DNA of 64,000 nt from Pseudonocardia cypriaca (lineage in GTDB: Bacteria; Actinomycetota; Actinomycetes; Mycobacteriales; Pseudonocardiaceae). This document shows positions 27,038-34,472 of this stretch, in pieces. The notes below the pieces were generated by a model. That model made no database searches, was not told where the DNA came from, and saw only the letters and a list, made by a program, of their open reading frames with translations. A program made the position numbers and the translations under genes. Location of the stretch: NCBI RefSeq assembly GCF_006717045.1, contig NZ_VFPH01000001.1, positions 1,736,001 through 1,800,000 on the forward strand, given 5' to 3'. Numbering within the stretch: position 1 is the stretch's first letter; each line of letters begins with the position of its first letter.

Positions 27038-27616
27038 ATGACCGCTACCTACACCTTCGACGTCTTCTCCAGCCTCGACGGCTTCGGTGCCGCCGGCGGC
27101 GACTGGGGCGGCTACTGGGGCAAGCAAGGCCCGGAGCTGCTCGAGCACCGCCTCGCCCTGTACGGCGAGGAGCAGCGGATGGTCTTCGGGGCCACCACGT
27201 ACCGGGCGTTCGCGCAGATGCTGGCCGCGAGCACCGAGGAATCCGAGGTCCGCGACCCGTGGGTCACGCGGATGAGGAACCTGCCGGCGACGGTGGTGTC
27301 GACCACGCTGCGAGAACCGCTCGACTGGCCTGATGCGACCGTCCTGAGCGGCGATGCGGTCGACGTCGTCGCCCGGCTCAAGGAGGAGTCGGATGTGCCG
27401 TTGCGCTCGCACGGCAGCTTGTCGATGAACCGGGCGCTGATGGCAGCGGGTCTGGTCGACCGCGTCCAGGTGACGCTCTTTCCCGTGATCACCGGCCGGA
27501 CCGGCCTGGATCCGATCTTCCGGGGCGGGGCCGACTTCGACCTCGAGCTGGTCGAGAGCCGGACGCTCGACGGCCACACCCAGGAGCTGATCTACCGGCC
27601 CACCCTGCACGGCTGA
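27038..27616 (+). CDS. Dihydrofolate reductase family (RibD C-terminal-like) protein
   Basis: 192 residues with the RibD_C fold: YTFDVFSSLDGFGAA at the start, VFGATTYRAFAQM, SGDAVDVVARLKEE, LRSHGSLSMNRALMAAGLVD and LFPVITGRTGLDP. The family binds NADPH; these stand-alone members have no proven substrate and are often encoded near ECF42 or DGPF genes. The ATG start has GAGGAG upstream. Confidence 0.88.
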   Translation: MTATYTFDVFSSLDGFGAAGGDWGGYWGKQGPELLEHRLALYGEEQRMVFGATTYRAFAQMLAASTEESEVRDPWVTRMRNLPATVVSTTLREPLDWPDATVLSGDAVDVVARLKEESDVPLRSHGSLSMNRALMAAGLVDRVQVTLFPVITGRTGLDPIFRGGADFDLELVESRTLDGHTQELIYRPTLHG

Positions 27617-27650
27617 GTCCGTCCGTGCGCGCACGTGACATCATCGGGGA

Positions 27651-28130
27651 GTGGATGTCGCCACCGTGCTCGCCGCGGTGCTCGTGGTCGTCGGCATCGT
27701 CGGGATCGCGCTGCCGATCCTCCCGGGGCTGGTGCTGGTCGTGGCCGGCGTGGGGGTTTGGGCGGTCGGGCGCGCCGACTTCGTGGCGTGGACCGTGCTC
27801 GGGATCGTCGTCGCGATCGTGCTCGTCGGGTCGGTGGTGAAGTACCTGGTGCCGGGGCGGCGCCTGCGCGACTCGGGGGTACCCGGCCGCACCATCGCGG
27901 CCGGCGCGGTGCTCGGCGTGGTCGGGTTCTTCGTGATCCCGGTCGTGGGGCTCTTCATCGGGTTCGTGCTCGGCATCTACCTCGCCGAGCTGGCCCGCCT
28001 CGGTGGGCACGAGGCCGCGTGGCCCTCCACCCGGCGCGCGCTGGCGGCCGTGGGCTGGAGCATCGTGATCGAGATGGCCACGGGACTGCTCGCAGCGGCG
28101 GTGTGGGTCGGGGCGCTCCTCCTCACCTGA
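27651..28130 (+). CDS. DUF456 domain membrane protein
   Basis: 159 residues, nearly all membrane. The motif VVVGIVGIALPILPGLVLVVAGV and the later GLFIGFVLGIYLAEL are typical of DUF456, a Gly-rich family of unknown function. GTG 27651 overlaps the end of a GGGGA site, so the start is only moderately certain. The stop lies 2 bases before the repeat element at 28133. Confidence 0.82.
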   Translation: MDVATVLAAVLVVVGIVGIALPILPGLVLVVAGVGVWAVGRADFVAWTVLGIVVAIVLVGSVVKYLVPGRRLRDSGVPGRTIAAGAVLGVVGFFVIPVVGLFIGFVLGIYLAELARLGGHEAAWPSTRRALAAVGWSIVIEMATGLLAAAVWVGALLLT

Positions 28131-28132
28131 CC

Positions 28133-28296
28133 AGTGCCCCGCCCCGAAAGGTTCATCACGTACCTCGGCGGCCCAGGCGCCCGCTGGCCGCGTTGCCGCA
28201 CGACCCGAGTACGCCCGGTACGAGGGTCGCGCGGCGCCTTGCCAGCGAACGCCTGGATCCACCGATCTACGCGCCAACCTTCCGGGGCGGGGCACT
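28133..28296. repeat. 164-bp element with 21-bp inverted ends
   Basis: The ends are 28133-28153 (AGTGCCCCGCCCCG, AAAGGTT) and 28276-28296 (AACCTTC, CGGGGCGGGGCACT), complementary at 20 of 21 positions. It fills nearly the whole DUF456-dapB gap. The interior has a further dyad (GACCC ... GGGTC) and no open frame of its own. This is a MITE-like, probably multicopy repeat; no clear target duplication is visible. Confidence 0.65.
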
Positions 28297-28309
28297 AGCC
28301 TTCCTCGCT

Positions 28310-29065
28310 GTGAGCGAGGAGATTCGGGTCGGCGTGCTGGGCGCGCGAGGGCGGATGGGCACGCAGGTCTGCGCGGCCGTCGAGGCGGCGGACGGGGTGA
28401 CGCTGGTCGCGGGCGTCGACGACGGCGACCCGCTCTCCGCGCTGACGGATGCCGGCGCGCAGGTGGCCGTCGACTTCACCCAGCCCGGCGCCGTCCTGGA
28501 CAACCTCCAGTTCTGCCTCGACCACGACATCGCGGTGGTCGTCGGCACCAGCGGGTTCGACGAGGCCCGCCTCGCCGACGTGCGCGCGCGGCTCGACGCC
28601 CGGCCTGGGCACGTGCTCATCGCGCCGAACTTCGGGGTGGGAGCCGTCCTCATGATGCAGTTCGCGAGGACGGCGGCGCGGTTCTTCGAGTCCGTCGAGG
28701 TGATCGAGCTGCACCACGCGGGCAAGGTCGACGCGCCGTCGGGCACGGCGGTGCACACCGCGGGGCTGATCGCGGCCGCGCGGGCCGAGGCCGGTACGGG
28801 CGAGGTGCCCGACGCCACCACCTCAGAGCTCCCCGGCGCCCGGGGCGCGCAGGTCGAGGGCGTGCGCGTGCACTCGGTGCGCCTGCCCGGCCTCGTGGCG
28901 CACCAGGAGGTCGTGCTCGGAACCACGGGGGAGACGCTGACGATCCGCCACGACTCGTTCGACCGGTCGTCGTTCATGCCCGGGGTGCTGATGGCGGTGC
29001 GGGCGGTGCGCGAGCGCCCCGGCCTCACGGTCGGCCTGGAGCCCCTCCTCGGCCTCCAGGACTAG
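28310..29065 (+). CDS. dapB: 4-hydroxy-tetrahydrodipicolinate reductase
   Basis: Second committed step of the lysine/diaminopimelate pathway: reduces the DapA product with NAD(P)H. 251 residues. It shows the nucleotide-binding VGVLGARGRMG, VVGTSGF, APNFGVGAVLMM, the catalytic ELHHAGKVDAPSGTA and a C-terminal SFMPGVLMAVRAV. GTG 28310 is the start. It lies 14 bases after the inverted-repeat element, so its promoter must lie in that element or come from upstream. The stop shares a CTAG with the convergent GNAT gene. Confidence 0.96.
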   Translation: MSEEIRVGVLGARGRMGTQVCAAVEAADGVTLVAGVDDGDPLSALTDAGAQVAVDFTQPGAVLDNLQFCLDHDIAVVVGTSGFDEARLADVRARLDARPGHVLIAPNFGVGAVLMMQFARTAARFFESVEVIELHHAGKVDAPSGTAVHTAGLIAAARAEAGTGEVPDATTSELPGARGAQVEGVRVHSVRLPGLVAHQEVVLGTTGETLTIRHDSFDRSSFMPGVLMAVRAVRERPGLTVGLEPLLGLQD

Positions 29066-29634
29066 TGGGTGTGCGGAGTCAGCTCCAGGTCCAGGGCGCC
29101 GGTCACCCGGACCTCGCGGAGCTCGCCTTCGCCCGTGTCCAGCACGCGGACCGTGCCGTCGGGCGTCCACCCCGCCGACTTGTAGAAGTTGCGGCTCGCG
29201 GTGTCGGCCTCCGGCACCCAGGCGAGGCCGTAGCGGGCGCCGTCCGCGCGGAGGTGGGTGGCCGCAGCGGCCAGCAGGCGGCCGCCGTGGCCGCGCCTGC
29301 CCCAGCGCGGCTCCACGAGCAGGGCGCTGATCTCCGCCCACGCCTCGGGGCCGAGCGTCGGAGCGGACGGGGCGACGGCGCCGTCCGGCGCAACGGCTGG
29401 GGCCGCGGCGCAGAAGCCCACGGTCCACTCGCCCTCGGTGGCCACGAGCACGTGGTGGCCATCGCCCGCCTCCACCGCCGCTGCCCACGCCGCCCGCGCC
29501 GCGGGCGAGCGCAGCCCTTCCAGCGCGGCGGCGGGCACGAGGCCTGCGTAGGCGGTGGTCCAGGTGTCGGCCTGGATCCGCACGATCTCGGGGACGTCCT
29601 CGGGCGTCGCGGGGCGGACGGCGGCGGTGGCCAT
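29062..29634 (-). CDS. GNAT family N-acetyltransferase
   Basis: 190 residues. Acetyl-CoA-binding block VEPRWGRRGHGGRLLAAAATHLR (the R/Q-x-x-G-x-G/A pattern) followed by LAWVPEADTASRNFYKSAGW, both typical of the fold. The N-terminus is RPATPEDVPEIVRIQADTW. ATG 29634 (MATAAVRPAT) is preferred over an upstream ATG. Tail-to-tail overlap with dapB in the shared CTAG. The acceptor substrate is unknown. Confidence 0.9.
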   Translation of the reverse strand: MATAAVRPATPEDVPEIVRIQADTWTTAYAGLVPAAALEGLRSPAARAAWAAAVEAGDGHHVLVATEGEWTVGFCAAAPAVAPDGAVAPSAPTLGPEAWAEISALLVEPRWGRRGHGGRLLAAAATHLRADGARYGLAWVPEADTASRNFYKSAGWTPDGTVRVLDTGEGELREVRVTGALDLELTPHTH

Positions 29635-29704
29635 GACCCCATCCAAGCCCACGCGTCCGGCAACTCGGCAGCCGGCCATCATTCGCTATGGCAACGTTGC
29701 AGGG

Positions 29705-30649
29705 GTGAATGCCGCTGCTCGCCGGCCGGCCCTCGCGTGGGCCGCGTTGGGCGTGGTCTACGTGCTGTGGGGCTCCACGTACCTCGCCAACCGCTTCATA
29801 ATCACCGACCTGCCGCCGCTCTTCGCGAGCGGCGTGCGTTTCCTCGTCGGCGGCTCGCTGCTCGGGATCCTGGTGCTGGTGTTCTCCGGGCCGGGTGCGT
29901 TCCGGATGACCTGGCCGCAGCTCGGCACCACCGCGCTCGCCGGGCTGCTGCTGCCGGCCTGGGGCAACGGGCTCGTCACCATCGCCCAGCAGTACGTGGC
30001 CTCGGGGCTGGCCGCGCTGCTGATCGCGTCGGTGCCGATGTGGATCGTCGTGCTGCGGATGCTCACGGGGGACCGGCCGCGGCGCACCACCATCGGCGGG
30101 GTGGGGCTCGGCGTGGCCGGCCTCACCCTGCTGCTGCTCGCCGCGCCGTCGGCCGGTTCGGGAGGTGTGTTCGGCACCGCGTGGTGGGGGCCGTGGCTGG
30201 TGCTGCTGGCCGCGGTCGGGTGGGCGTCGGGCACGTTCGCCACCACCCGGATGCCCGTCCCGGCCAATCCGTTCGCGCTGGCAGCGGGGCAGATGCTGGT
30301 GGGCGGGGCGATCCTGATGGCCGGCAGCGCACTCGCGGGCGACCGGCCCGACCTCGCCGCCGTCGAGCCGGCGGCCTGGTGGGCGTGGGGCTACATGGCC
30401 GTGGTGGTGTCGCTGATGGCCTTCAGCGCCTACGCGTACGCGCTGGCGGCGCTCCCGGTGTCGACGGTGGCGACCTACGCGTACGTCAACCCGGTGATCG
30501 CGGTGCTCCTCGGCGTGCTGGTGGCCGGCGAGAGCTTCTCCGCGGGCCAGCTGGCAGGCGGTGGCGTCGTGCTGCTCGCGGTGGTCGTGGTCATCGTGTC
30601 GGAGCGCCCCCGAAAACGTCGGGGTGAGCTGGCAACATCCACCTCGTGA
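29705..30649 (+). CDS. EamA family (DMT) transporter
   Basis: 314 residues with ten membrane helices in two EamA repeats: the first from LGVVYVLWGSTYLANRF, the second from WWGPWLVLLAAVGWASGTFA and ending YAYVNPVIAVLLGVLVAGE. Such proteins export amino acids or other metabolites. GTG 29705 follows AGGGG. The stop overlaps the next gene's start as GTGA, so it is coupled to the glycosylase-like gene. Confidence 0.9.
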   Translation: MNAAARRPALAWAALGVVYVLWGSTYLANRFIITDLPPLFASGVRFLVGGSLLGILVLVFSGPGAFRMTWPQLGTTALAGLLLPAWGNGLVTIAQQYVASGLAALLIASVPMWIVVLRMLTGDRPRRTTIGGVGLGVAGLTLLLLAAPSAGSGGVFGTAWWGPWLVLLAAVGWASGTFATTRMPVPANPFALAAGQMLVGGAILMAGSALAGDRPDLAAVEPAAWWAWGYMAVVVSLMAFSAYAYALAALPVSTVATYAYVNPVIAVLLGVLVAGESFSAGQLAGGGVVLLAVVVVIVSERPRKRRGELATSTS

Positions 30650-31932
30650 CGTCCACCGTCGAGACGATAGGTCCCGCCGCCGCGCGCCGGGCGGCGCTGG
30701 CCGCCCAGGGGTTCGCCCACCCGCGGCCGTCCGGCCCGCCCACGCGCCGCCACCTCCTGCGGGTGCTCGGCCGGGTCCGGCTGCTGCAGCTCGACTCGGT
30801 CAACGTCGCCGTCCGCGCCCACTACATGCCGGTGTTCAGCCGGCTGGGGCCCTACGACCGCGCTCTCGTCGACGACGCCGCCTGGTCCCACTCGGCGCGC
30901 AAGCCCCGGCTGCTCGTCGAGGCGTGGGCCCACGAGGCCAGCCTGGTGCCCGTGGAGGAGTGGCCGCTGCTGTGGTCAGGGGCGTTCCGCGATCGGTGGT
31001 GGCGCACCTACCAGCCACTGGTCGACCGCCACCCCGGCTTGGTCGACGACATCCTCGCCGCCGTCAAGGAGCTGGGCCCGATCAGCGCGGGGGCCATCGA
31101 GAAGGCGCTCGAGGCGCCCACCCGGCCGCGGCCGCCCGGGGCGTCGTGGTGGGAGCGTTCCGACGTCAAGCGCGTCTGCGAGTACCTCTTCGGCATCGGC
31201 TCGCTCACCACCGGCACGCGCCGCCACTTCGAGCGGCTCTACGACCTGCCCGAGCGCGTGCTCCCGCCCGAGGTGCTGGCCGCGCCGGCGCCGAGCGCCG
31301 AGGAGGCGTCCCGCACGCTGGTGCTGGGCTCCGCGGTGGCGCTGGGCGTGGCCACCGAGCCCGAGCTGCGCGACTACTACCGCCTCGCCCCCAAGCGCAG
31401 CCAGGTGGCGGTGGCGGAGCTGGTCGACGCGGGCCGGCTGGAGCAGGTGCAGGTGCGCGGCTGGGAGCGGCCGGCGTACCGGGTTCCGGGCGCCCGCGTG
31501 CCGCGGCGCATCACCGGCCGCGCCTTGCTCTGCCCGTTCGACCCGCTGGTCTGGGAGCGGGCCCGCACGGAGCGCGTCTTCGGGTTCCACTACCGCATCG
31601 AGATCTACGTGCCGGAGCCGAAGCGTCGGTACGGCTACTACGTGTTCCCGTTCCTGCTCGACGGCGAGCTGGTGGCCCGGGTCGACCTCAAGGCCGACCG
31701 GGTGGCGGGGGTGCTGCGGGTGCCGGGAGCGTTCGCCGAGGAGGGGGTCGACGTCCCGCGCGTCGTCGCGGAGCTGGCCGCGGAGCTGCAGGCCATGGCC
31801 GACTGGCTCGGGCTCGACGGGGTCGAGGTGGGGGAGCGGGGCGACCTCGCCGCCCCGCTGCTGCGCGAGGTTCGGGCTCAGAGCCGCAGCGTTGCCAGCT
31901 TGCCGGCCGTATCGGTGTCCGCGGGCGTCTAG
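30646..31932 (+). CDS. AlkX/YcaQ-type winged-helix DNA glycosylase
   Basis: 428 residues of the HTH_42 (YcaQ/AlkZ) family, whose studied members unhook interstrand crosslinks or remove bulky alkylated bases. The motif LLQLDSVNV contains the QxD catalytic pair of the AlkX branch. LTTGTRRHFERLYDLPERVLP and GRALLCPFDPLVWERAR are further family blocks. It overlaps the EamA gene by four bases (GTGA), an unusual pairing of efflux and repair. The last 20 or so residues are low-complexity. Confidence 0.88.
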   Translation: MTSTVETIGPAAARRAALAAQGFAHPRPSGPPTRRHLLRVLGRVRLLQLDSVNVAVRAHYMPVFSRLGPYDRALVDDAAWSHSARKPRLLVEAWAHEASLVPVEEWPLLWSGAFRDRWWRTYQPLVDRHPGLVDDILAAVKELGPISAGAIEKALEAPTRPRPPGASWWERSDVKRVCEYLFGIGSLTTGTRRHFERLYDLPERVLPPEVLAAPAPSAEEASRTLVLGSAVALGVATEPELRDYYRLAPKRSQVAVAELVDAGRLEQVQVRGWERPAYRVPGARVPRRITGRALLCPFDPLVWERARTERVFGFHYRIEIYVPEPKRRYGYYVFPFLLDGELVARVDLKADRVAGVLRVPGAFAEEGVDVPRVVAELAAELQAMADWLGLDGVEVGERGDLAAPLLREVRAQSRSVASLPAVSVSAGV

Positions 31933-32010
31933 CTGGCGGCGGTGGGGCGTCGTGCTGCTCAGCAGGCGGCTGCCCGACCCCCGCGGCTGATCCTGTTCCC
32001 CGCCGGCAGC

Positions 32011-32056
32011 GCGGACGGCACCCTCGTCGCTCCCCATCGACGATGGTGCCGCCCGC
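32011..32056. terminator. Long hairpin between convergent genes
   Basis: An imperfect 19-bp stem (core GGCACCCTCGTCG / CGACGATGGTGCC, one mismatch) around CTCCCCAT lies between the ends of the glycosylase and DUF4097 genes. It is probably a bidirectional terminator. Confidence 0.65.
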
Positions 32057-32069
32057 GGAAGCACGTGGC

Positions 32070-33032
32070 TCAGGCGGGAACCGCGGCGCGCGCGACGAGG
32101 ACGTCGCCGCTGCCGGTGCGCCCGCGCACCTGCAGGGCCGTCGGCTTCTGCGGTGCCTCCCCGGACACGTCCAGCTCGCTGCGGGCCTTCCCGGAGCCGG
32201 ACACCAGGTCGAGCTCGGCGCCCACGCCCGGGTGCACGCCGATGCGGACGCCGCCGGAGCCGGTGGTGATCTCCAGATCCCCGCTGCGCGCGTCGGACAC
32301 GGTGACGTCACCGGATCCCGTCCGCAGCCGCACGTCGCTGTTGACCTCGCCGAGGACGATGTCGCCGCTGCCGGTCTTGATCTCGGTGGGGCCGCCGGTG
32401 GAGGCGGCCCGGACCGCGCCGGAACCGGTGCGCAGCCGCGCCCGTCCGGTGACGGGGCCGAGGTCGATGGCGCCGGAGCCGGTGGTGACGTCGGCGTCGC
32501 CGTCGACGCCGTCGAGCGTGGCGTTGCCGGAGCCGGTGCGCACGCCCGCCCACCCGGCGCGGCCGCTGACCCGCACGTCACCGGCGCCGATCCGCGCCGC
32601 AAGCCGGGAGCGGGTGGGCGCCCAGACGGTGATCGCGAGCGGAACCGACCGCAGCGGGAGGTCCTGGGAAGAGCGCACCACGAGCCGCCGCCCGCTCTCC
32701 GACCAGCTGATCTCGGCTGCCGACACGGCGTCGGCGGCGAGCTGCTCCGCGTTGCCGAAGCCCCCTCCGGTGGCGTTGCCCAGCCAGTTGATCAGGCTGG
32801 AGATCCCCTGGGTCACCGCGGTGTTCGCCGACGGGTCGTGGCGCACCTCGACCCGCAGCTCCCCGCCGCCCTCGGGGAGGTCCTCGAGGTGGACGCGGAT
32901 CCGGCCGATGTCGGCGGCGATCTCCAGCTCGGCCGGGCCGTCGACCGACCAGCTCTGCTGGCGGACGAGAGCGGGGCCCTCCTCCGGGAAGTCCTTCTCG
33001 AAGTTGATGTCGGACTCGCTCACGTCTGTCAT
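32070..33032 (-). CDS. DUF4097 family beta-repeat protein
   Basis: 320 residues. From about residue 135 it consists of repeated beta strands bearing TGSG turns (VRTGSGNATL, VTTGSGAIDL, LRTGSGAVR, IKTGSGDIVL, LRTGSGDVTV), the DUF4097 right-handed beta pattern. There is no signal peptide and no membrane segment. Function is unknown. ATG 33032 overlaps the stop of the ribbon-helix-helix gene as ATGA, so the two are translated together. Operon control by the DNA-binding partner is likely. Confidence 0.85.
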   Translation of the reverse strand: MTDVSESDINFEKDFPEEGPALVRQQSWSVDGPAELEIAADIGRIRVHLEDLPEGGGELRVEVRHDPSANTAVTQGISSLINWLGNATGGGFGNAEQLAADAVSAAEISWSESGRRLVVRSSQDLPLRSVPLAITVWAPTRSRLAARIGAGDVRVSGRAGWAGVRTGSGNATLDGVDGDADVTTGSGAIDLGPVTGRARLRTGSGAVRAASTGGPTEIKTGSGDIVLGEVNSDVRLRTGSGDVTVSDARSGDLEITTGSGGVRIGVHPGVGAELDLVSGSGKARSELDVSGEAPQKPTALQVRGRTGSGDVLVARAAVPA

Positions 33033-33547
33033 CCCTCCACCCAGCCGCGCAGGCGCTTGCCGCCGCGGTCGCGCGTCCAGTCGCCGTGGCGGCCCGGCTT
33101 GCGCTGGCCGGCCAGCGCGCCCTGCACCGCCTGCGCGACCCACGAGTTGAGCGACACGCCCTGCGCCGCCGCGGCCTGCTCGGCCTGGTTCTTGATCTGC
33201 TCGACGAGCCGCAGCGTGATGCGGCTGATGTCGCCGGCGTCGGCCCCCCGGAAGTCACCGAACCCGGGGAACGGCGGCTCCGGCTCCGGGCCGGACTCGG
33301 CTGCCTCGTCACGGCTCACCGCGACGCGGACGTCGCGGCCGTCGAGCCGCACCTCGACCACGCGGTCGCCGAGCGCGGCGGTGACCTCCGCGGCCAGGTC
33401 GGAGAGCGCGTTCATGAGCGCGAGCCGGGCCGCGGGCTCGATGGCGGCGCCGAGCAGCGCGCCGGTGCGCTGCGTCTGCTCGTCGCCTGCGGCGGCCGCG
33501 GACGCGAGGTCCTCGCGCAGCTGCTGCACGTACTGACTCAAGTCCAT
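33029..33547 (-). CDS. Ribbon-helix-helix (HicB/Arc-like) regulator
   Basis: 172 residues. The ribbon-helix-helix lies at about 107-145: DISRITLRLVEQIKNQAEQA followed by AAQGVSLNSWVAQAVQGAL, as in HicB-type antitoxins. The N-terminal 80 residues are helical with an ALGDRVVEVRLDGRDVRVAV strand region, and the C-terminus is basic (GKRLRGWVEG). No HicA toxin gene is adjacent; the partner is a DUF4097 gene. Five octamers resembling TGACGTCA lie from the start codon upstream, a strong autoregulation signal. Confidence 0.82.
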   Translation of the reverse strand: MDLSQYVQQLREDLASAAAAGDEQTQRTGALLGAAIEPAARLALMNALSDLAAEVTAALGDRVVEVRLDGRDVRVAVSRDEAAESGPEPEPPFPGFGDFRGADAGDISRITLRLVEQIKNQAEQAAAAQGVSLNSWVAQAVQGALAGQRKPGRHGDWTRDRGGKRLRGWVEG

Positions 33548-33608
33548 GACATCAATATGGCGTCATCAGTGACGTCAGTCAAGGGGGCTGTGACGTCAGA
33601 TGGCGTCA
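33547..33608. promoter_or_regulatory. Phased array of TGACGTCA-like operator octamers
   Basis: Octamers of form TGRCRTCA start at 33547 (TGACATCA, touching the RHH start codon), 33558 (TGGCGTCA), 33570 (TGACGTCA), 33591 (TGACGTCA) and 33601 (TGGCGTCA). Spacings of 11, 12, 21 and 10 bases keep them on one helix face. Ribbon-helix-helix proteins bind tandem short sites cooperatively. The array lies between the RHH gene and thyX and may affect both. Confidence 0.7.
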
Positions 33609-33646
33609 GGCCCGGTTCCGTCGGTGCCCGTGGCTACGCTTCCGCC

Positions 33647-34399
33647 ATGCCGCAGACCCCGCCGCTGGGCGTCCAGCTCGTCGCAAAGACGGAGTTCATC
33701 GCGCCGGCCGGCGTGCCGTGGACCACCGACGCCGACGGCGGCCAGGCGCTCGCCGAGTTCGCGGGCCGGGCCTGCTACCAGTCGTGGTCGAAGCCGAACC
33801 CGGCCACGGCCACCAACGCCGGCTACCTGCGCCACATCCTGGAGGTCGGGCACCTGTCGGTGCTCGAGCACGGCACGGTGAGCTTCTACCTCACGGGGGT
33901 GTCCCGCTCGCTCACCCACGAGCTCATCCGCCACCGCCACTTCTCCTACAGCCAGCTCTCCCAGCGGTACGTGCCCGAGCGCGACGCCGCGATGGTGGAG
34001 CCCGACGTCATCGCCGACGACCCCGAGCTGCACGAGCTCTTCACGCAGGCGGCCGCCGCGTCCGTCGAGGCGTACGAGGCGCTGCTGGAGGGCCTGCAGA
34101 AGAGGTTCGCCGACGTCCCCGACGCCACGCTGCGGCGCAAGCAGGCGCGGCAGGCGGCGCGGGCGATCCTGCCCAACGCCACCGAGACCCGCATCGTCGT
34201 CACCGGCAACTACCGGGCGTGGCGCCACTTCATCGCGATGCGGGCCACGGAGCACGCCGACGTCGAGATCCGCGCGCTCGCCATCGAGTGCCTGCGCCAG
34301 CTGCAGCGCGAGGTGCCCAACGTGTTCAACGACTTCGAGATCGGCAAGCTGGAGGACGGCTCCGAGATCGCGTCGAGCCCGTTCGTCACGGAGGGGTAG
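33647..34399 (+). CDS. thyX: FAD-dependent thymidylate synthase ThyX
   Basis: Makes dTMP from dUMP using methylene-tetrahydrofolate and reduced FAD. 250 residues with the signature RHRHFSYSQLSQRY (RHRxxSxxSxRY type), YLTGVSRSLTHELIRHR and the C-terminal NYRAWRHFIAMR. ATG 33647 begins MPQTPPLGVQLVAKTEF. It stands between dapB and dapA as in mycobacteria. It is divergent from the RHH-DUF4097 operon across the octamer array. Confidence 0.97.
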   Translation: MPQTPPLGVQLVAKTEFIAPAGVPWTTDADGGQALAEFAGRACYQSWSKPNPATATNAGYLRHILEVGHLSVLEHGTVSFYLTGVSRSLTHELIRHRHFSYSQLSQRYVPERDAAMVEPDVIADDPELHELFTQAAAASVEAYEALLEGLQKRFADVPDATLRRKQARQAARAILPNATETRIVVTGNYRAWRHFIAMRATEHADVEIRALAIECLRQLQREVPNVFNDFEIGKLEDGSEIASSPFVTEG

Positions 34400-34472
34400 G
34401 CCCGCCCGCGCCCAGCACCAATCATTCGCGGCGGGTGAGGACGCCGGGCGGCGCCCGCTCCACCATCAGGCC

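Noticed and set aside
28310..29065. Much longer dapB frame starting near 27635
   Set aside because: The upstream part overlaps DUF456 and the inverted-repeat element, and its translation there is low-complexity. GTG 28310 gives the normal family length.
33029..33547. HicAB toxin-antitoxin locus
   Set aside because: The RHH domain is HicB-like, but no HicA-type double-stranded RNA-binding toxin gene is adjacent; the partner is DUF4097.
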